Assembly: GCA_963931925.1 (NCBI GenBank)
Contig: OZ007569.1
Span: 11,321,663-11,385,662, forward strand
Reading direction: 5' to 3'
Source: Onchidella celtica
Lineage: Eukaryota > Mollusca > Gastropoda > Systellommatophora > Onchidiidae
DNA: 64,000 nt
Below the pieces are notes generated by a model. The model had not been told where the DNA came from. It ran no database searches and saw only the letters and a list, made by a program, of their open reading frames with translations. This document shows positions 63,442 through 64,000 of this stretch, one piece after another; within the stretch, counting starts at the first letter, position 1; each line of letters begins with the position of its first letter. A program made the translations under genes and the position numbers.

Positions 63442-63451
63442 TTTTACTCAC
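63442..63451 (-). other. 5' splice donor of exon 1
   Basis: Minus-strand sequence CAT|GTGAGTAAAA, with the exon's last base at 63452. The GTGAGT hexamer is close to the metazoan donor consensus; the exon side (CAT) is weaker than the usual MAG. Reading through without splicing would carry the motif peptide straight into AT-rich intron, so splicing here is the simplest reading. Confidence 0.75.
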
Positions 63452-63503
63452 ATGAATCCAGCGTTTTCCGCTGTTGAGGTCTGCCCTGTTTTCGGCGTGA
63501 CAT
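63452..63503 (-). CDS. First coding exon of an MSRRKQ-motif C2H2 zinc-finger transcription factor (SALL/BCL11/ZFPM/ZNF521 class)
   Basis: The minus strand reads ATG at 63503-63501, then 17 codons giving MSRRKQGRPQQRKTLDS plus one base of the next codon, ending at a GTGAGT splice donor (intron phase 1). In the SALL, BCL11, ZFPM (FOG) and ZNF521 families the extreme N-terminus MSRRKQxxP, with R3, R4 and K5 central, binds RBBP4/7 and recruits the NuRD corepressor, and it sits on a short first exon. Position 7 G with P9 and Q10 is nearest BCL11 as I recall it, while Q11 and K13 recall ZFPM, so no single family is assigned. An in-frame TGA two codons upstream supports this start. The zinc fingers would lie on exons left of this window. 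The motif is seen; the function is inferred from the family. Confidence 0.82.
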
Positions 63504-63506
63504 TTC

Positions 63507-63548
63507 TCAGGATTCTTCATCAAAAGATTGGTCGCCGTTGGCCTTCAT
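63507..63548 (-). promoter_or_regulatory. Upstream ORF (13 codons), in frame with the main start
   Basis: ATG at 63548-63546 opens MKANGDQSFDEES and stops at TGA 63509-63507. A single GAA codon then separates it from the main ATG, and both frames are the same. The uORF start is in weak context (C at -3, A at +4), whereas the main ATG has G at -3, so leaky scanning to the main start is expected. The peptide is acidic and not recognised. A regulatory role is inference. Confidence 0.45.
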
Positions 63549-63575
63549 GAGGGACAAAGAATAAAAACAACAACA

Positions 63576-63586
63576 AAGATGGCGGC
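63576..63586 (-). promoter_or_regulatory. YY1-type element near the transcription start
   Basis: Minus-strand GCCGCCATCTT matches the YY1 core (GCCGCCATNTT). It lies 73 bases upstream of the main ATG. In animal promoters this motif typically lies just downstream of the start site, which suggests transcription begins somewhere near 63590-63660. No TATA box was seen. Read on the plus strand, the same bases form a near-match to the TISU initiator (ATGGCGGC). Confidence 0.6.
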
Positions 63587-63708
63587 AGTCCATTCGGTAG
63601 TCCACACTCCACTAAATGTTTGTTGTCTTTCACAGTCTCTGTAAATTCTCAGAATTCGAACAATTTCAATAACGGTACTGCTGTCCTTAGGCGACCCTCA
63701 ATAGCCAC

Positions 63709-63724
63709 GGGTCATTTCAGGTCA
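63709..63724 (+). promoter_or_regulatory. DR4 nuclear-receptor site in the promoter
   Basis: GGGTCA-TTTC-AGGTCA is a direct repeat of two nuclear-receptor half-sites spaced by four bases, about 205 bases upstream of the main ATG. DR4 is the classic spacing for thyroid-hormone- and LXR-type heterodimers with RXR. A second exact DR4 lies inside the intron at 43539-43554. Confidence 0.4.
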
Positions 63725-63779
63725 GCCCCAACTGTCCAGGCGGGGAAGTGACCAGCGGGCGCGTGAGGCCAGTCGCGAT

Positions 63780-63789
63780 CCTCGCGAGA
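63780..63789. promoter_or_regulatory. CGCG element (TCTCGCGAGA-like)
   Basis: CCTCGCGAGA matches the palindromic TCTCGCGAGA promoter element (the BANP-type motif of CpG-island promoters in vertebrates) at nine of ten positions. It lies in the most CpG-rich part of the window. Confidence 0.35.
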
Positions 63790-63810
63790 TAAGCGGCTTG
63801 GGGGCAGGCG

Positions 63811-63824
63811 ATTGGCCTGATTGG
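63811..63824 (-). promoter_or_regulatory. Paired CCAAT boxes
   Basis: The minus strand carries CCAATCA and CCAATCG nine bases apart, about 310 bases upstream of the main ATG. NF-Y boxes commonly occur as spaced pairs in TATA-less promoters, and both are in the orientation of the minus-strand gene. Confidence 0.4.
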
Positions 63825-64000
63825 ATCAATCGGATGAAGGGGTGTCAAATCAAACTGACCCTTTCCCCGTCACAACAATGAAAGGCAATGGCCTGTCTAA
63901 ACACAATCATAACAAACACGCGATCAAGTCTCCTCTATTCCCTACGAGATCCTGTTCTTAGCGGCTCTCATTCGACCACTGGTAGTGTGCGGCCTGTGTG

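Larger units (their letters stand above)
1..63451 (-). other. Probable part of intron 1 of the minus-strand gene
   Basis: Downstream of the donor at 63451 no frame on either strand shows a recognisable domain. The longest open frames are generated by GA, GATA or 18-bp repeats. The stretch holds only tandem repeats, a retrotransposon remnant, tRNA-like elements and motif clusters. The first coding exon ends at 63452 and no zinc-finger exon was found, so the simplest model is one intron of more than 63 kb that continues past position 1. Large first introns are common in developmental zinc-finger genes. Unrecognised small exons or noncoding genes inside it cannot be excluded. Confidence 0.55.
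63590..63850 (-). promoter_or_regulatory. Putative promoter of the MSRRKQ-motif gene
   Basis: This block is GC- and CpG-richer than the rest of the window, free of microsatellites, and holds the DR4, CGCG and CCAAT motifs just upstream of the first exon. No TATA box is visible on the minus strand, so initiation is probably dispersed and the exact start cannot be fixed by eye. The remaining 63851-64000 has no recognised coding sequence and may be distal promoter. Confidence 0.5.

Overview
The window is metazoan nuclear DNA. It is about 42% GC by eye and crowded with microsatellites: long (GA)n, (GATA)n, (GATG)n and (CAA)n arrays and dozens of C or G homopolymers of 10-19 bases. It has no operon-like gene packing, no rRNA and no long open frame. 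This texture, with a decayed non-LTR retrotransposon and tRNA-like elements, fits a marine lophotrochozoan, most likely a gastropod mollusc. That placement is an inference, not proven by any single marker.

One convincing gene trace exists, at the far right on the minus strand. An ATG at 63503 opens the peptide MSRRKQGRPQQRKTLDS and runs into a good splice donor (GTGAGT) at 63451. MSRRKQxxP is the N-terminal NuRD/RBBP4-binding motif of large C2H2 zinc-finger regulators (SALL, BCL11, ZFPM/FOG, ZNF521 classes). In those families it lies on a very short first coding exon. Upstream are a short in-frame uORF, a YY1 site, a DR4 nuclear-receptor site, a CGCG element and two CCAAT boxes, all in a CpG-richer stretch, so the 63.45-64.0 kb end reads as the promoter and first exon. 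The rest of the window (1-63451) is best explained as part of the giant first intron of this gene. No other exon was recognised, and the intron would continue beyond position 1.

Layout from left to right: 0-3 kb has a 92-nt palindromic hairpin and a GA array. 3.16-4.2 kb is a 38-bp satellite arranged as 76-bp A/B dimers. 4.2-11 kb is AT-rich filler with poly-C and GA tracts. 11-16 kb has an RFX-type X-box, a tRNA-like element with a T7 stop, and a dense block with a forkhead site and an 18-bp palindrome. 17 kb has a GATA array. 21.36-22.15 kb is the 3' end of a non-LTR retrotransposon whose terminal segment has been amplified into a tandem array. 25.1 kb has a 25-bp-stem hairpin. 28.3 kb has a minus-strand tRNA-derived element. 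36.3 kb has a degenerate 32-bp minisatellite and 40.2 kb an 18-bp minisatellite. 43.5 kb has a DR4 site, 50.5 kb a large GA array, and 51.5-52 kb and 55.9-56.2 kb complex blocks that may be enhancers. 58-62 kb has GA, GT and CAA repeats.

Nothing here resembles a multi-gene system. The interest lies in the regulatory 5' end of a developmental zinc-finger gene, its very large first intron, and several unusual repeats and hairpins inside that intron. All regulatory calls are motif reading by eye, without conservation or expression data.
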